64,000 nt of DNA from Prorocentrum cordatum (taxonomy: Eukaryota > Sar > Dinophyceae > Prorocentrales > Prorocentraceae): assembly GCA_963575745.1 (NCBI GenBank), contig CAUYUJ010005614.1, positions 482,898 to 546,897 of the forward strand, read 5' to 3'. Shown one piece after another: positions 39,512-51,253 of the stretch; within the stretch, counting starts at the first letter, position 1; each line of letters starts with the position of its first letter. Position numbers and translations under genes: made by a program. The notes beneath the pieces were generated by a model. It saw only the letters and a list, made by a program, of their open reading frames with translations. It did no database searches and was not told the DNA's origin.

Positions 39512-41216
39512 TTCTGAGCTCTGGATTTGGCAGGCGGACGCGCCTGATGTCTCCGAATCGATGCCTGTAAGTACGAGCCCTAAAGCCCCCTTACAGCCCG
39601 AGATAAGTGCAGAAAACTGACAGCACCTCTCAAGATGACTCGAACAATACGTATAGTTTCGCGAACCTAGCTTGGGCAGCAGACCGAGTTCAGACCCCTA
39701 GATGGAACAGACGAACGCGCCTGATGATTCGCAATCGATTCCTGTGAGAATGAGCTCTGTAGCTGCCCTACAGTTCGAGTTGAGTACAAAATACCGACAA
39801 CCCGTATCAAGATGACTCGAAACAGCCGATCCCGCCGCGACGCTTTTTTGCAGAAATATTTACCCGATCGAGCTGAGATTAAGCCGGCGAGCGGGAATAG
39901 GATCGAAGATGGTCAGAGAAAAAATAGAGCTCTAACGAATGATTGAATCTCGAGAACAAAATTGTCAACCGACCAAAAGTCAGCAAAATGTCCGTCGAGT
40001 TTTTTTTGCCAACTAGCCCTCCAGCGCGCCGGAATTACTCTTAAGCATCCAGCAACTTGCTAAGGGAAGCTCTACGAGTTATTCCTGGAGCTCATCGACG
40101 CCGAAGAGCTCTACAAGGTACTTGGTAGCGCCAAAACCCGGAGTGGAGAAACCCTCCAAGAAGGGAAATCCACTTGGTAGCGTCCAAAACCCGGAGAGCA
40201 AAGTGAAACACGCCACTTGGTAACGTCCAACTGGGCGCCGGCGGTAAACCGCCAACCTTGGTTACCGCCGGAAGACTCGTAGAGCTTTCTACCTCGACTT
40301 ATGTTGAGAAAATCGACACCTACCAACATTCCGCCTGATAGTGAATATTTTGTGACCTCTGAATGCGACAGGCGGACGCGTCTGATCTCTGCGAATCGTC
40401 CTGTCATTACCAGCCCTGCAGCCCCCCTACAGCCTGAGTTGAATGCAGAAACCAACAGCATCTTCAGGATGAGTCGAACAATACAGTCTCGCAGACTTAA
40501 TTCGGGCAGCAGACCGAGTTCCGAGCTCTATTCGACAGGCCGACGCGCCTGATGTCTTCAAGTCGATTCCTGTGACCACCAGCACTGTAGCCCCCCTCAG
40601 CGCGATTTGAATGAAGAAAACCGAGAGCGCTTCTCAAGATGACTCGAGCAATACGAATATCTTCGCGATTCTAAATCGGGCAGCAGAGGAGTTCAGAGCT
40701 CTGGATTCGATAGACAAACGCAACTGATGATTCTGAATCGGTTTCTGTAAATCTCAGCTCTGTAGCTGTCCTACAGCTCGAGTTAAGCACAGAAAACCGA
40801 GAGTTCCTGTCAAGATGACTCGAATAATACAAATAGGTTTGCGGACCTAGCTCGGCTAAAAGACCGAGTTCAGACCTCTGGATTCAAGAGGCCAACGCAA
40901 TAATTCTACATCGATTAGCTGTGCTTACCAGCTCTGTAGCTGTCCGAAAGCTCGAGTTAGGTTCAGAAAACCGTCAGCGCGTATCAAGATGACTCGAAAC
41001 GGCCGAACCCGCCACAGTGCTCTTCGATAGTAATATCCACCTGATCGAGCTGAGATTAAGATGGCGAGCGGAAAAAAAGATCGAATATGACGGGAATAAA
41101 TACTAGAGCTCAAACGAATCATTGACTTTCGAGAACAAATTTTTAACCCACCAAAAATCACCAAAAGTTCCGTCGAGATTTTTCGAGCCAACTAGTCTGC
41201 CAGTGCGTCCGAACTA
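39512..41216 (-). repeat. Family B remainder, C fragments, family B element start (40231)
   Basis: B satellite and the B 3' block continue to a terminus GAAGCTCTACGAGTTA at about 40081. An A terminus follows at 40120, then three partial C starts (CTTGGTAGCG, CTTGGTAGCGTCC, CTTGGTAACGTCC) at 40121-40230. A B element starts at 40231 and runs to 41216. No gene. Confidence 0.65.
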
Positions 41217-41580
41217 CTGGCGCCGGCGGTGTCCCGCTGCAGGGGTCGTTCGGCCGTCCGCGCCAGGGCGCCCAACGCCGCAAAAGAACAGGCCCTGGAA
41301 CGCAAACTCTGCCATTTTTGGGTCACCCCTGAGCCGCCCCGACGGCACTTTCAGAGTGCCTGCGGTGCGACGTGGGCGCCCATGTCGCCCATGTCGCGCG
41401 CGGCGCCCATGTCGCCCACGTCGCCCATGTCGCCCATGTCGCCGCCCATGTCGCCCACGGCGCGAGCGCGCCTTTGCGCGGCGCCCGCGTTGAACGCGCG
41501 GTTTTGGCGGCGCCGACCGTGTGGGCAGGGTAAACCGTCAAGCTTGGTTACCGCCGGAAGACTCGTAGAGCTTCCTAGCT
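41217..41580 (-). mobile_element. Family B hairpin end interrupted by a 298-bp GC-rich insertion
   Basis: The left stem GGCGCCGGCGGT stops at 41230. The rest of the hairpin (GGTAAACCGTCAAGCTTGG...) resumes at 41529, followed by the B subterminal repeat GACTCGTAGAGCTTCC. GGT is present on both sides of the insertion. Confidence 0.8.
41231..41528. mobile_element. 298-bp insertion beginning GT and ending AG, flanked by GGT
   Basis: It runs from GTCCCGCTGC to GTGTGGGCAG and lies between GGT direct repeats (41228-41230 and 41529-41531). It contains about ten copies of a 9-bp unit around CCCATGTCG (41388-41460). The composition is much more GC-rich than the host. No match is seen elsewhere in the window. 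I see no clear terminal inverted repeat. Confidence 0.6.
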
Positions 41581-43092
41581 CGACTTAAGTTGAGGAAACC
41601 GACAACACCTACCAACATTCCGACTCATAGTGAATATTTCCCGGAGAGCTCGCTGAGAGCTAAAGGGTTTAAGATTAGAAGCCGGACGGTCGTGGTGCCC
41701 GCCAGGAAATCCTCCACGGTCCAAAGGCCTCGTAGAAGCTCCGGCCAGCCGGCAGCGGGTTCGGGGGCACTTTCTAGGCGTGCCTGCACGCGTGCATGCA
41801 CGCGTGCAAGCGTTCCTGGCAGCGCTTCGACAGCGCTGCAGGGGAGCTCCCAGCGCTGTCGAGCAAAGGTTTCCCTCCCCGACGGTATCTTTGCTCTCCG
41901 GGTTTTGGCTTCCAAGTGTTTGACCTCTGCGACAGGCGGACGCGTCTGATGTCTCCGAGTCGACTCCTCTCATTACCAGCCCTGCAGCCTCCCTACAGCC
42001 AGAGTCGATTCTAGATCGGGCAGCAGACCGAGTTAAGAGCTTTGGATTCGACAGACAAACGCAACTGATGATTCTCGATCGGTTTCTATAAATATCAGCT
42101 CTGTAGCTGTCCTACAGATCGAGTAAAGTACAGAAAACCGACAGTGTCTCTCAAGATAACTCCAGTAATACGATAGGTTTGCGGAGCTAGCTCGGCTAAC
42201 GAACCGAATTCAGACCTCTAGATTTCATAGGCGAACGGGCCTAATCATTCTACATCGATTAGCTGCTTGCCAGATCTGTAGCTGTCCTACAGCTCGAGTT
42301 ATGTTGAGAAAACCGTCAGCGCGTATCAAGATCACTCGGAACAGTCGATCCCGCCACAGTACTTTGCGATAGTAATATTCAACCTGAAGCTGAGATCAAG
42401 ATGGCGTGCGAGAATAAGATCAAATATGACGGGGAAAAATACTAGATGCAAGCTCTACAAGTCAAACCTGGAGCACCGAAGAGCAACTGGCGCCGGCGGT
42501 GACTGTCAAACTGGTCACCGCCGGGAACCTCGTAGAGCTCATTTTACGTGTAAGAGTACTCAGAGTCGAAAGATAGAGCTTCTCGAAGCATTTCTCGAAA
42601 AAGGAAAAAATGAGTTTTTCTGTGGACATGAAGATGGTTTCGCCAAGTGTTTTAAAAGTTCATGTAGAGAGCGCATATTAAGACGCAGAGGCCCTGATAG
42701 TGGTCTATAGGTGCGCAAGATCTGCTTTCTGAGAATAACTGGTCCGAATCTATTTCCAATATTAGCAAAACCATCCAAAAGCTGCCACATTGTCCGTCGG
42801 GACCGGGGCGAATAACTGGAACCGGCGATAAACCGTCAACCTAGCTACCGCCGGGAATCTCGTAGAGACTTTTCTTGCACGACGATCGTTGGAATACTTC
42901 TGAAGCAGAAAGAAAAAATTACAAGAACACATTTTTCTCCTGTTACTCAACGTCGGTTCCTCCAAGTCTTTTTTGATGGAATTTTACTGGCAGACGCGAC
43001 AAAACCTACTAGAGGTGCAAAAAAAAATAATTTCTTAAATAGATGGTTAAATATCTTTCAAATATTCGCAAAAACACCCGAAAGTTGCCACA
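41581..43092. repeat. Mosaic: inverted C fragment (about 41638-41905), satellite, A element starts (42487, 42816)
   Basis: 41638-41905 reads as C on the opposite strand (CCCGGAGAGCTCGCTGAGAGC first, ending at GGGTTTTGGCTTCC). Satellite follows to 42450. A elements start at 42487 (GTGA/TCAC hairpin) and 42816 and are cut short by the next starts. No gene. Confidence 0.6.
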
Positions 43093-44137
43093 CTGGGCGC
43101 CAGCGGTAAACCGTCAACCTTGGTTACCGCCGGGAGACTCGTAGAGCTTCCTGACTCGACTTAAGTTGAGAAAACAGACAGCACTTACCAAGAATCAGAC
43201 TTATAGTGAATAGTTTTGACCTCTGAATGCGACAGACGGACGCGTCTGATCTCTCCGAATCGATCCTTGTCATTACCAGCCCTGCAGCCCCCCTACAGCC
43301 CGAGTTAAGTGCAGAAAAGCGACAGCACCTCTCAGGATCACTCGAACAATAAGAATACTTTCGCGGACCTAGTTCGGGCAGCAGACAGAGTTCAGGGCTC
43401 TGTGTTCCACAGACGGACGCGCCTGATGTCTTCAAATCGATTCCAGTGATTATCAGCCATGCAGCCCCCTTACAGCCTGAGTTAAGTCCAGATAATCGAC
43501 AGCATCTCGCAAGCGACTCGAACGATACGAATAGTTTTGCGATTCTAGATCGGGCAGCAGACCGAGTTCAGAGCTCTGGATTCGACAGACAGACGCAACT
43601 GATGATTCTGAATTGGTGCCTGTTGATATTATGTCTGTAGCTGTCCTACAGCTCGAGTTAAGTGCAGAAAACCGAGAGTCTTTGTCAAGATGACTCGAAT
43701 AATACGAACAGCTTTGCGGACCTAGCTCGGCTAGCAGACCGAGTTCAGACCTCTGGGTTCAACAGGCGAACGCGCCTGATCATTCTGCATGCATTAGCTG
43801 TGCTTAGCAGCTCTGTAGCTGCCCTAGAGCTCGAGTTATGTTCAGAAAACCGTCAGCGCAAGATGACTCAAAACGGCCGATCCCGCCACAGTGCTTTTCG
43901 ATAGTAATATCCACCCGATCGAGCTGAGATCAAGATGGCGAGCGGGAATAAGATCGAATATCACGGGAAAAAATACTAGAGCTCTAACGAATTGTCAAAT
44001 TTTGAGAACAAAATTTTCAACCGAGCAAAAGTCGTCAAAATGTCCGTCGAGATTTTTCTTGCCAACTAGCTCTCCAGCGCGCCGGAATAACTCTTAAGCT
44101 TCCAGCAATAACTTGCTAAGGGAAGTTCTACAAGTTA
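43093..44137 (-). mobile_element. Complete family B element (1045 bp)
   Basis: The hairpin end CTGGGCGCCAGCGGTAAACC has one stem mismatch. Subterminal GACTCGTAGAGCTTCC, satellite units, the 3' block AAGATGGCGAGCGGGAATAAG, and terminus GGAAGTTCTACAAGTTA at 44137 follow. The length equals that of the copy at 56274-57318. Confidence 0.8.
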
Positions 44138-45345
44138 TTCTCCCCCCTACAGCCCGAGTTAAGTGCAGAAAACCGACAGCATCTCTCAGGATGACTCGAA
44201 TAATATAATAGTTTCGCAGACCTGCTTCGAGCAGCAGACCAAGTTCTGAGCTCTCAAATCGACCAACGAACGCGCCTAATGTGTGCAAATCGATTTCTGT
44301 GACCCGCAGCTGTAGCCCTCCCCCAGCACGAGTTGAGTGCAGAAAATTGAGAGCACGGTTCACGATGATTCGGACCTAGCAGCAGGCGAGTTCAGAGCTC
44401 TCGATACAACAGACAAACGCGCCCGATAATTCTCAATCGATTTCTGTGACTGTAGGCTCTGTAGCTGCCTACAGCTCGAGTTAAGTACAGAAAATACCGA
44501 GAGTGTTTCTCAAGATTACTCCAATAATACGAATAGGTTTGCGGACCTAGCTCGACTAGCAGACCGAGCTCAGACCTATGGATTCGACAGGCGAACGCGC
44601 CTAATGATTCTGAGTGCGATAGGTGTGCCGATCAGCTCTGTAGCTGCCCTGCAGCTCGAATTAAGTACAAAATACCGACAACGCGTATGAAGCTGACTCG
44701 AACAATACGAATAGGTTTGCGGACCTAGCTCGGCTAGCAGACCGAGTTCAGACCTATGGATTCAACAGAGGAACGCGCCTGATCATTCTGAGTGCGAAGG
44801 TGTGCTTATCAGCACTGTAGCTGCCCTAGAGCTTGAGTTAAGTAGAAAATACCGACAACGCGTATCAAGTTGACTCGAATAATACGAATAGGTTTGCGGA
44901 CCTAGCTCGGCTAGCAGACCGAATTCTATGGATTCAACAGAGGAACGCGCCTGAAGATTCTGAGTGCGATAGGCGTGCTTACCAGCACTGTAGCTGCCCT
45001 ACAGCTCGAGTTAAAGAGAAAATAACGAAAACGCGTATCAAGTTGACTCGAATAGCTGTGTTTACCATCACTGTAGCTGTTCTACAGCTAGAGTTAAGAA
45101 CGAAATACTGATAACGCGTATCAAGATCACTCGAAACGGCCGCCAGTCCCTTTTGGCCTTGAAAGTTACCCGATCGAGCTGAGATCAAGATAGCGAGCGG
45201 GAATAAGATCGAATATCACGGGAAAGAATACTAGAGCATAACGAATTGTGTGAAATTTCGAGAACATAATTTTCAATCGACCAAAAGTTGTGAAAACTTC
45301 AGTTTTTTTTTTCGAGCCAACTAGCTCTCCAGCACGCCGGAATTA
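44138..45345 (-). repeat. Family B satellite block without its own hairpin end
   Basis: At least six monomers of about 173-190 bp are present, each with GCGGACCTAGCTCGGCTAGC, an AACGCGCCTGAT segment and a CTGTAGCTG...CTACAG hairpin. The block ends ...CCGGAATTA where the element at 45346 begins. It may belong to the B element closed by the terminus at 57571. Confidence 0.7.
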
Positions 45346-46325
45346 CTGGGCGCCGGCGGTAAACCGTCAACCTTTGTTACCGCCGGGGGACTCGTAGAGC
45401 TTCCTGACAACATATACTGTCGGAAAAATTTGCAGAGAACGAATAGTTTTTGAGCCCAACTCGAGTATCAGACCGAGTCCAGACCTCTGAATCCGACAGA
45501 CGGACGCGTCTGATGTCTCCGAATCGATTCCTGTGATTACCTGCCCTGCAGCCTCCCTACAGCCCGAACTAAGTGCAGAACGCCGACAGTAGCTCTCAAG
45601 ATAACTGGAAGAATACGAACAGTTTCGTAATTCTGGATCGGCTAGCAGACCGAGTTCAGACCTCTGGATTCAACAGGCGAACGCGCCTGATGATTCTGAG
45701 TGCGGTAGGTGTGCTTATCAGCACTGTAGCTGCCCTAGAGCTTGAGTTAAGTAGAAAATACCGACAACGCGTATCAAGTTGACTCGAATAATACGAATAG
45801 GTTTGCGGACCTAGCTCGGCTAGCAGACCGAGTTTAAAACCTATGGATTCAACAGGCGAACGCGTCTGATCATTCTGAGTGCGATAGGGGTGCTTACCAG
45901 CACTGTAGCTGCCCTAGAGCTCGAGTTAAGTAGAAAATATCTACAACGCGTGTCAAGTTAACTCGAATAATACAAACAGGTTTGCAAACCTAGCTCGGCT
46001 CACAGATCGAGTTCAGACCTCTGGGTTCAACAGGCGAATGCGCCTGATCATTCTGCATGCATTAGCTGTGCTTACCAGCTCTGTAGCTGCCCTAGAGCTC
46101 GTGTTATGTTCAGAAAACCGACAGCGCGTATCAAGATTACTGGAAACGGGCGTTCCCGCCAGAGTGTTTTTTGGCCTTCAAAGTTACCCGATCGAGCTGA
46201 GATCAAGATGGCGAGCGGGAATAAGATCGAATATCACGGGAAAAAATACTAGAGCTCTAACGAATTGTCAAATTTCGAGAACGAAATTTTCAACCGAGCA
46301 AAAGTCAGCAAAAGTTCCGTCGAGA

Positions 46326-47440
46326 CTGGGCGCCGGCGGTAAACCGTCAACCTTTCTTACCGCCGGGGGACTCGTAGAGCTTCCTGACAATATATTATGT
46401 GGGAAAGAAATTCAGAGAACGACTAATGTTTCAGCCCAAGCGATTATAGACCTCTCAAGATGACTCTAACAAACCAAACAAAGTTTCCCAGTCGAGTGCG
46501 AGTATGAAACTGAGTTCAGACCTCTGAATGCAACAGGCGGACGCGTCTGATGTTTGCGGATCGAATTCCTGAGATTACCAGCTCTGCAGCCCCCCATACA
46601 GCCTGAGGTAAGTGCAGAAAACCGAGAGTACCTCTCAGGATGACTCGAATAATACAAGAGTTTCGCGGATCTCGTTCGAGCAGCAGACCGAGTTCGGAGC
46701 TCTCGGTTCGACGAGGGGACGCGCCTGATGTCTCGAAATCGATTCATGTGACCAGCAGCACTGTAGCCCTCCCCCAGCACGATTTAAGTACAGAAAACCG
46801 AGAGCACCTTCAAGGTGACTCCAACAATACCAATAGGTTCGCGAACCTAGCTCGGCTAGCAGACCGAGTTGAGTCCTCTGGATTCAACAGACGAACGCGC
46901 CTGATAATTCCCAATCGATTTCTGTGATTATCAGCGCTGTGGCTGCCACAAATCGAGTTAAGTACGGAAAACCGAGAGCGTCTGCTACAATGACTCGAAT
47001 AATACGAATAGACTTGCGACCCTAGCTCGGCTAGCAGACCGAGTTCAGACCTCTGGATTCAACAGGCGAACTCGCCTCATTCTGAATGCATTGGCTGTGC
47101 TAATCAGCTCTGTAGTTGTCCTGAAGCTCGAGTTATCTTGAGAAAACCGACAGCGCGTATCAAGATGACTCGAAACGGCCGTTCCCGCCCGTGTGCTTTT
47201 TAGCCTTCAAAGTTACCCGATCGAGCTGAGATCAAGATGGCGAGCGGGAATAAGATCGAATATCATGGGAAAAAAATACTAGAGCTCTAACGAATTGTCA
47301 AATTTTGAGAACAAAATGTTCAACCGACCAAAAGTCACCAAAAGGTCCGTCGAGATTTTTCTTGCCAACTAGCTCTCCAGCTCCCCGGAATTACTCTTAA
47401 GCTTCCAGCAATAACTTGCTAAGGGAAGCTCTACGAGTTA
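46326..47440 (-). mobile_element. Complete family B element (1115 bp)
   Basis: Both termini are present (CTGGGCGCCGGCGG; CTACGAGTTA). The flanks GTCGAGA and TTTTTCTTGCC join to the uninterrupted B sequence GTCGAGATTTTTCTTGCC with no target duplication. Confidence 0.87.
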
Positions 47441-49850
47441 TTTTTCTTGCCAACTAGCTCTCCAGCGCGCCGGAACTGGGCGCCGGCGGTAAACCGTCAA
47501 CCTTGGTTACCGCCGGGGACTCGTCGAGCTTCCTTACTCACTCGACTTAAGTTGTGAAAACAGACAGCATTTACCAATAATCTGACTTGAAGTGAGTTTT
47601 TGATCTCTAAATGCAGAGCTCTGTATTCGACATGCGGACGCGCCTGATGTCTTCAAATCGATCCCAGTGATTACCAGCAATGCAGCCCACCTACAGCCCG
47701 AGTTAATTTCAGATAACCGACATTATCTCGCAAGCGACTCGAACGATACGAATAGTTTTGCGATTCTAGATCGGGCAGCAGGCCGAGTTCAGAGCTCTGG
47801 AGTCGACAGACAAACGCAACTGATGATTATGAATTGGTGCCTCTGAATATCAGCTCTGTAGCTGTCCTACAGCTCGAGTTAAGTGCAGAAAACCGAGCGT
47901 TTCTATTAAAATGACTCGAACAACACGAACAGGTGTGTGGCCCTAGCTCGGCTAGCAGACCGAGTTCAGACCTCTGGATTTAACAGGCGAAGGCGCCTGA
48001 TCATTCTGCATGCATTAGCTGTGCTTACCAGCTCGATAGCTTCCCTAGAGCTCGAGTTATGTTCAGAAAACCCTCAGCGTATGTCAAGATGACTCAAAAC
48101 GGCCGATCCCGTCACAGTGCTTTTCGATAGTAATATTCACCCGATCGAGCTGAGATCAAGATGGCGAGCGGGAATAAGATCGAATATCACAGGAAAAAAA
48201 TACTAGAGCTCTAACGAGTGTTCAAATTTCGAGAACAAAATTTTCAACCGAGCAAAAGTTGTCAAAGTTCAGTCGAGATTTTTCGAGCCAACTAGCTGTG
48301 GGCCGCGCCGGAATTACTGGGCGCCGGCGGTAAACCGTCAACCTTTGTTACCGCCGGGGGACTCGTAGAGCTTCCTGACAACATATAATGTCGGAGAAAA
48401 TTGCAGAGAACAAATAGTTTTTCAGCCCAATTCGAGTATCAGACCGAGTCCGGACCTCTGAATGCAGCAGACAGAGGCGTCTGATGTCTCCGAATCGAGT
48501 CCTGTGATTACCCGCCCTGCAGCCCCCCTACAGCCCGAGCTAAGTGCAGAACGCCGACAGTAGCTCTCAAGATGACTGGAAGAATACGAACAGTTTCGTG
48601 ATTCTAGATCGCGCAGCAGACCGACTTCAGAGCTCTGGATTCGACAGGCGAACGCGCCTGATTATTCTGGGTGCGATAGGCGTGCTTACCTGTAACTGCC
48701 CTACAGCTCGAGTTAGTAGGAAATACCGACAAGGCGTATCAAGTTAGTCGAATAATACGAATAGGTGTGCGGGCCTAGCTCGGCTAGCAGACCGAGTTCA
48801 GACCTATGAATTCAACAGGCGAACGCGCCTGAATATTCTGAGTGCGATAGGCGCGCTTACCAGCACTGCAGCTGCCATACAGCTCGAGTTAAGTAGAAAA
48901 TACCGACAGCGCGTATCAAGTTGACTCGAATAATACGAATAGGTTTGCGAACCTAGGTCGGCTAGGAGATCGAGTTGAGACCTATGAATTCGACGACCGC
49001 GCCTGATCATTCTGCCTGCGATAGGCGTGCTTACCAGCACTGTAGCTGCCCTACAGCTCGAGTTAAGTCGAAAATACCGACAACGCGCAAGACTCGAATA
49101 ATACGAATAGGTTTGCGGACCTAGCTCAGCTTGCAGACCGAGTTCAGACCTATGGATTCATTAGGCGAATTCAACGCGCCTGATTATTCTGAGTGTGAAA
49201 GGTGTGCTTACCAGCACAATAGCTGGCCTGCAGCTCGAGTTAAGTGGAAAATACCGACAACGCATATCAAGTTGACTCGAATAATACGAATAGGTTTGCG
49301 GACCTAGCTCGGCTTGCAGACCGAGTTCAGACCTATGGATTCAACAGGCGAGCGCGCCTGATGATTCTGCATGCGATGGGTGTGCCCACCAGCACTGTAG
49401 CTGCCCTACAGCTCGAGTTAAGTTGAAAATACCGACAACGCGTTCAAGTTGACTCGAATAATACGAATAGGTTTGCGGACCTAGCTCGGCTAGCAGACCG
49501 AGTTCAGACCTCTGGGTTCAACAGGCGAACGCGCCTGATCATTCTGCATGCATTAGCTGTGCTTACCAGCTCTGTAGCTGCCCTAGAGCTCGAGTTATGT
49601 TCGAAAAACCGACAGCGCGTATCAAGATGACTCGAAACGGCCGTTCCCGCCGCCTGCTTTTTGGCCTTCAAAGTTACCCGATCGAGCTGAGATCAAGATG
49701 GCGAGCGGGAATAAGATCGAATATCATGGGAAAAAATACTAGAGCTCTAACGAATGGTCAAATTTCGAGAACAAAATTTTCAACCGACCAAAAGTCACCA
49801 AAAGGTCCGTCGAGATTTTTGTTGCCAACTAGCTCTCCAGCTCCCCGGAA

Positions 49851-50889
49851 CTGGCGCCGGCGGTGAACCGTCAACCTGGTCACCGCCGGGAACCTCGTAG
49901 AGCTCCTTGTACCCGTAAGAAAGCTTAGGATCGAAGCGGAGAGCTTCTGTCAGCTTTTCTAAAAAAAACGTCAAATTGAGATTTTTTGAGTAAAGATGAA
50001 GTCGGTTCCCGGAAGTCAACTAATACCAAAACTGGCTCTAGAGAGCTGAGCTGCTCAGAGAACAACGTTTATATGCCAATGCTCGGCGTAAAAATCTGAT
50101 TTCTCAAAATAAATTGTCAAATATCTTTCAAATATTCGCAAAACTACCCAAAAGTTGTCACATTGTCCTTTCTGGTCGGGTCGACGCGCGAGACCATTCT
50201 GCGTCGACAAACATGCACCAGAACTCTCTAGGTCACCCATAGATCGATATAAATTAGAAAAAAAATCATCCGACACAAAAAATACAAAATTGTACAAATC
50301 GATATTTTTCATTGATTTTGAAAATTCTAATCAATTTGGGCACTCTCGAGGCTCCCATTCGATGTCTCGCATGTCGCTACTTCGATTGGAATGTACCTGG
50401 CATGCATAGCATGCACTCAGCTCGAGTTATCATCGAAACACCGTTCGCAACACGCATACATAGAGACAGTATTTCGAGCATAACTCCTGACTCAGCCATT
50501 TCTAGGAACTCTCGAGCTTCCAGTGTGACGCGCCAGATCATTCTGCATCGACTGGTGTGCGTGAGAGGTCTGTAGCTTGCTGACAGCTCGAGTTAAGTAA
50601 AGCCAACCACCGTCACCTGCCAAACTGCACTGCAGGCAAAGTCGGTTCCTGCAAGTCTTTTGACAGTAATATTGCCCCTAGAGCCCTGAAAATTTTACCA
50701 GCAGATGCGCCATAGCTTATTGTAGGTAGGAAAAATCCAACTTATGAAAACGAATTGTCAAATCTTGCACAATGTTCCAAAAACCGACCCCAGGTTAACA
50801 CATTGTCTCTTTTGGTCGGGTCGGCCAACTAGCTCCACCCTGCGCCCGAATTCCTCTTAGCTCATCTCGTCGAAGAGCTCTACGAGGTA
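49851..50889 (-). mobile_element. Complete long family A variant (1039 bp)
   Basis: The hairpin CTGGCGCCGGCGGTGAACC and subterminal CCTCGTAGAGCTC are present. The interior carries an AT-rich 600-bp segment (about 50180-50780, with ATCGATATAAATTAG and ATCGATATTTTTCATTG) that is repeated at about 51630-52235. Terminus CTACGAGGTA at 50889. Confidence 0.82.
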
Positions 50890-51253
50890 CTGGCGCCGGC
50901 GGTGAACCGTCAACCTGGTCACCGCCGAAAACCTCGTAGAGCTCATTTCACGCGTAAGAGTGCTCGGAGTCGAAAGAGAGAGCTTCTGGAAGCATTTCTC
51001 GAAAAAGAGAAGAATTGTTTTTTTTTCGTGTCGACATGAAGATGGTTCCTCCAAGTGTTTTGAGAGAGGCCCTCGTGGTCGTTTACAGGTGCGAAAAATC
51101 TGCTTTCTCAAAATGAATTGTCAAACATCTTTCAAGAAATTGCAAAACCACCCAAAAGTTATCACTTTGTCCTTTCTGGCCGGGTCGACCAACTAGCTCC
51201 AGCCCGCGCCGGAATTCCTCTAGCTCATCGATGCCGAAGAGCTCTACGAGGTA
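50890..51253 (-). mobile_element. Complete short family A element (364 bp)
   Basis: It starts directly after the preceding terminus (GAGGTA/CTGGCGCC), and both ends are intact. It is the shortest complete A copy seen. It differs from 51254 onward by a few percent. Confidence 0.85.
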
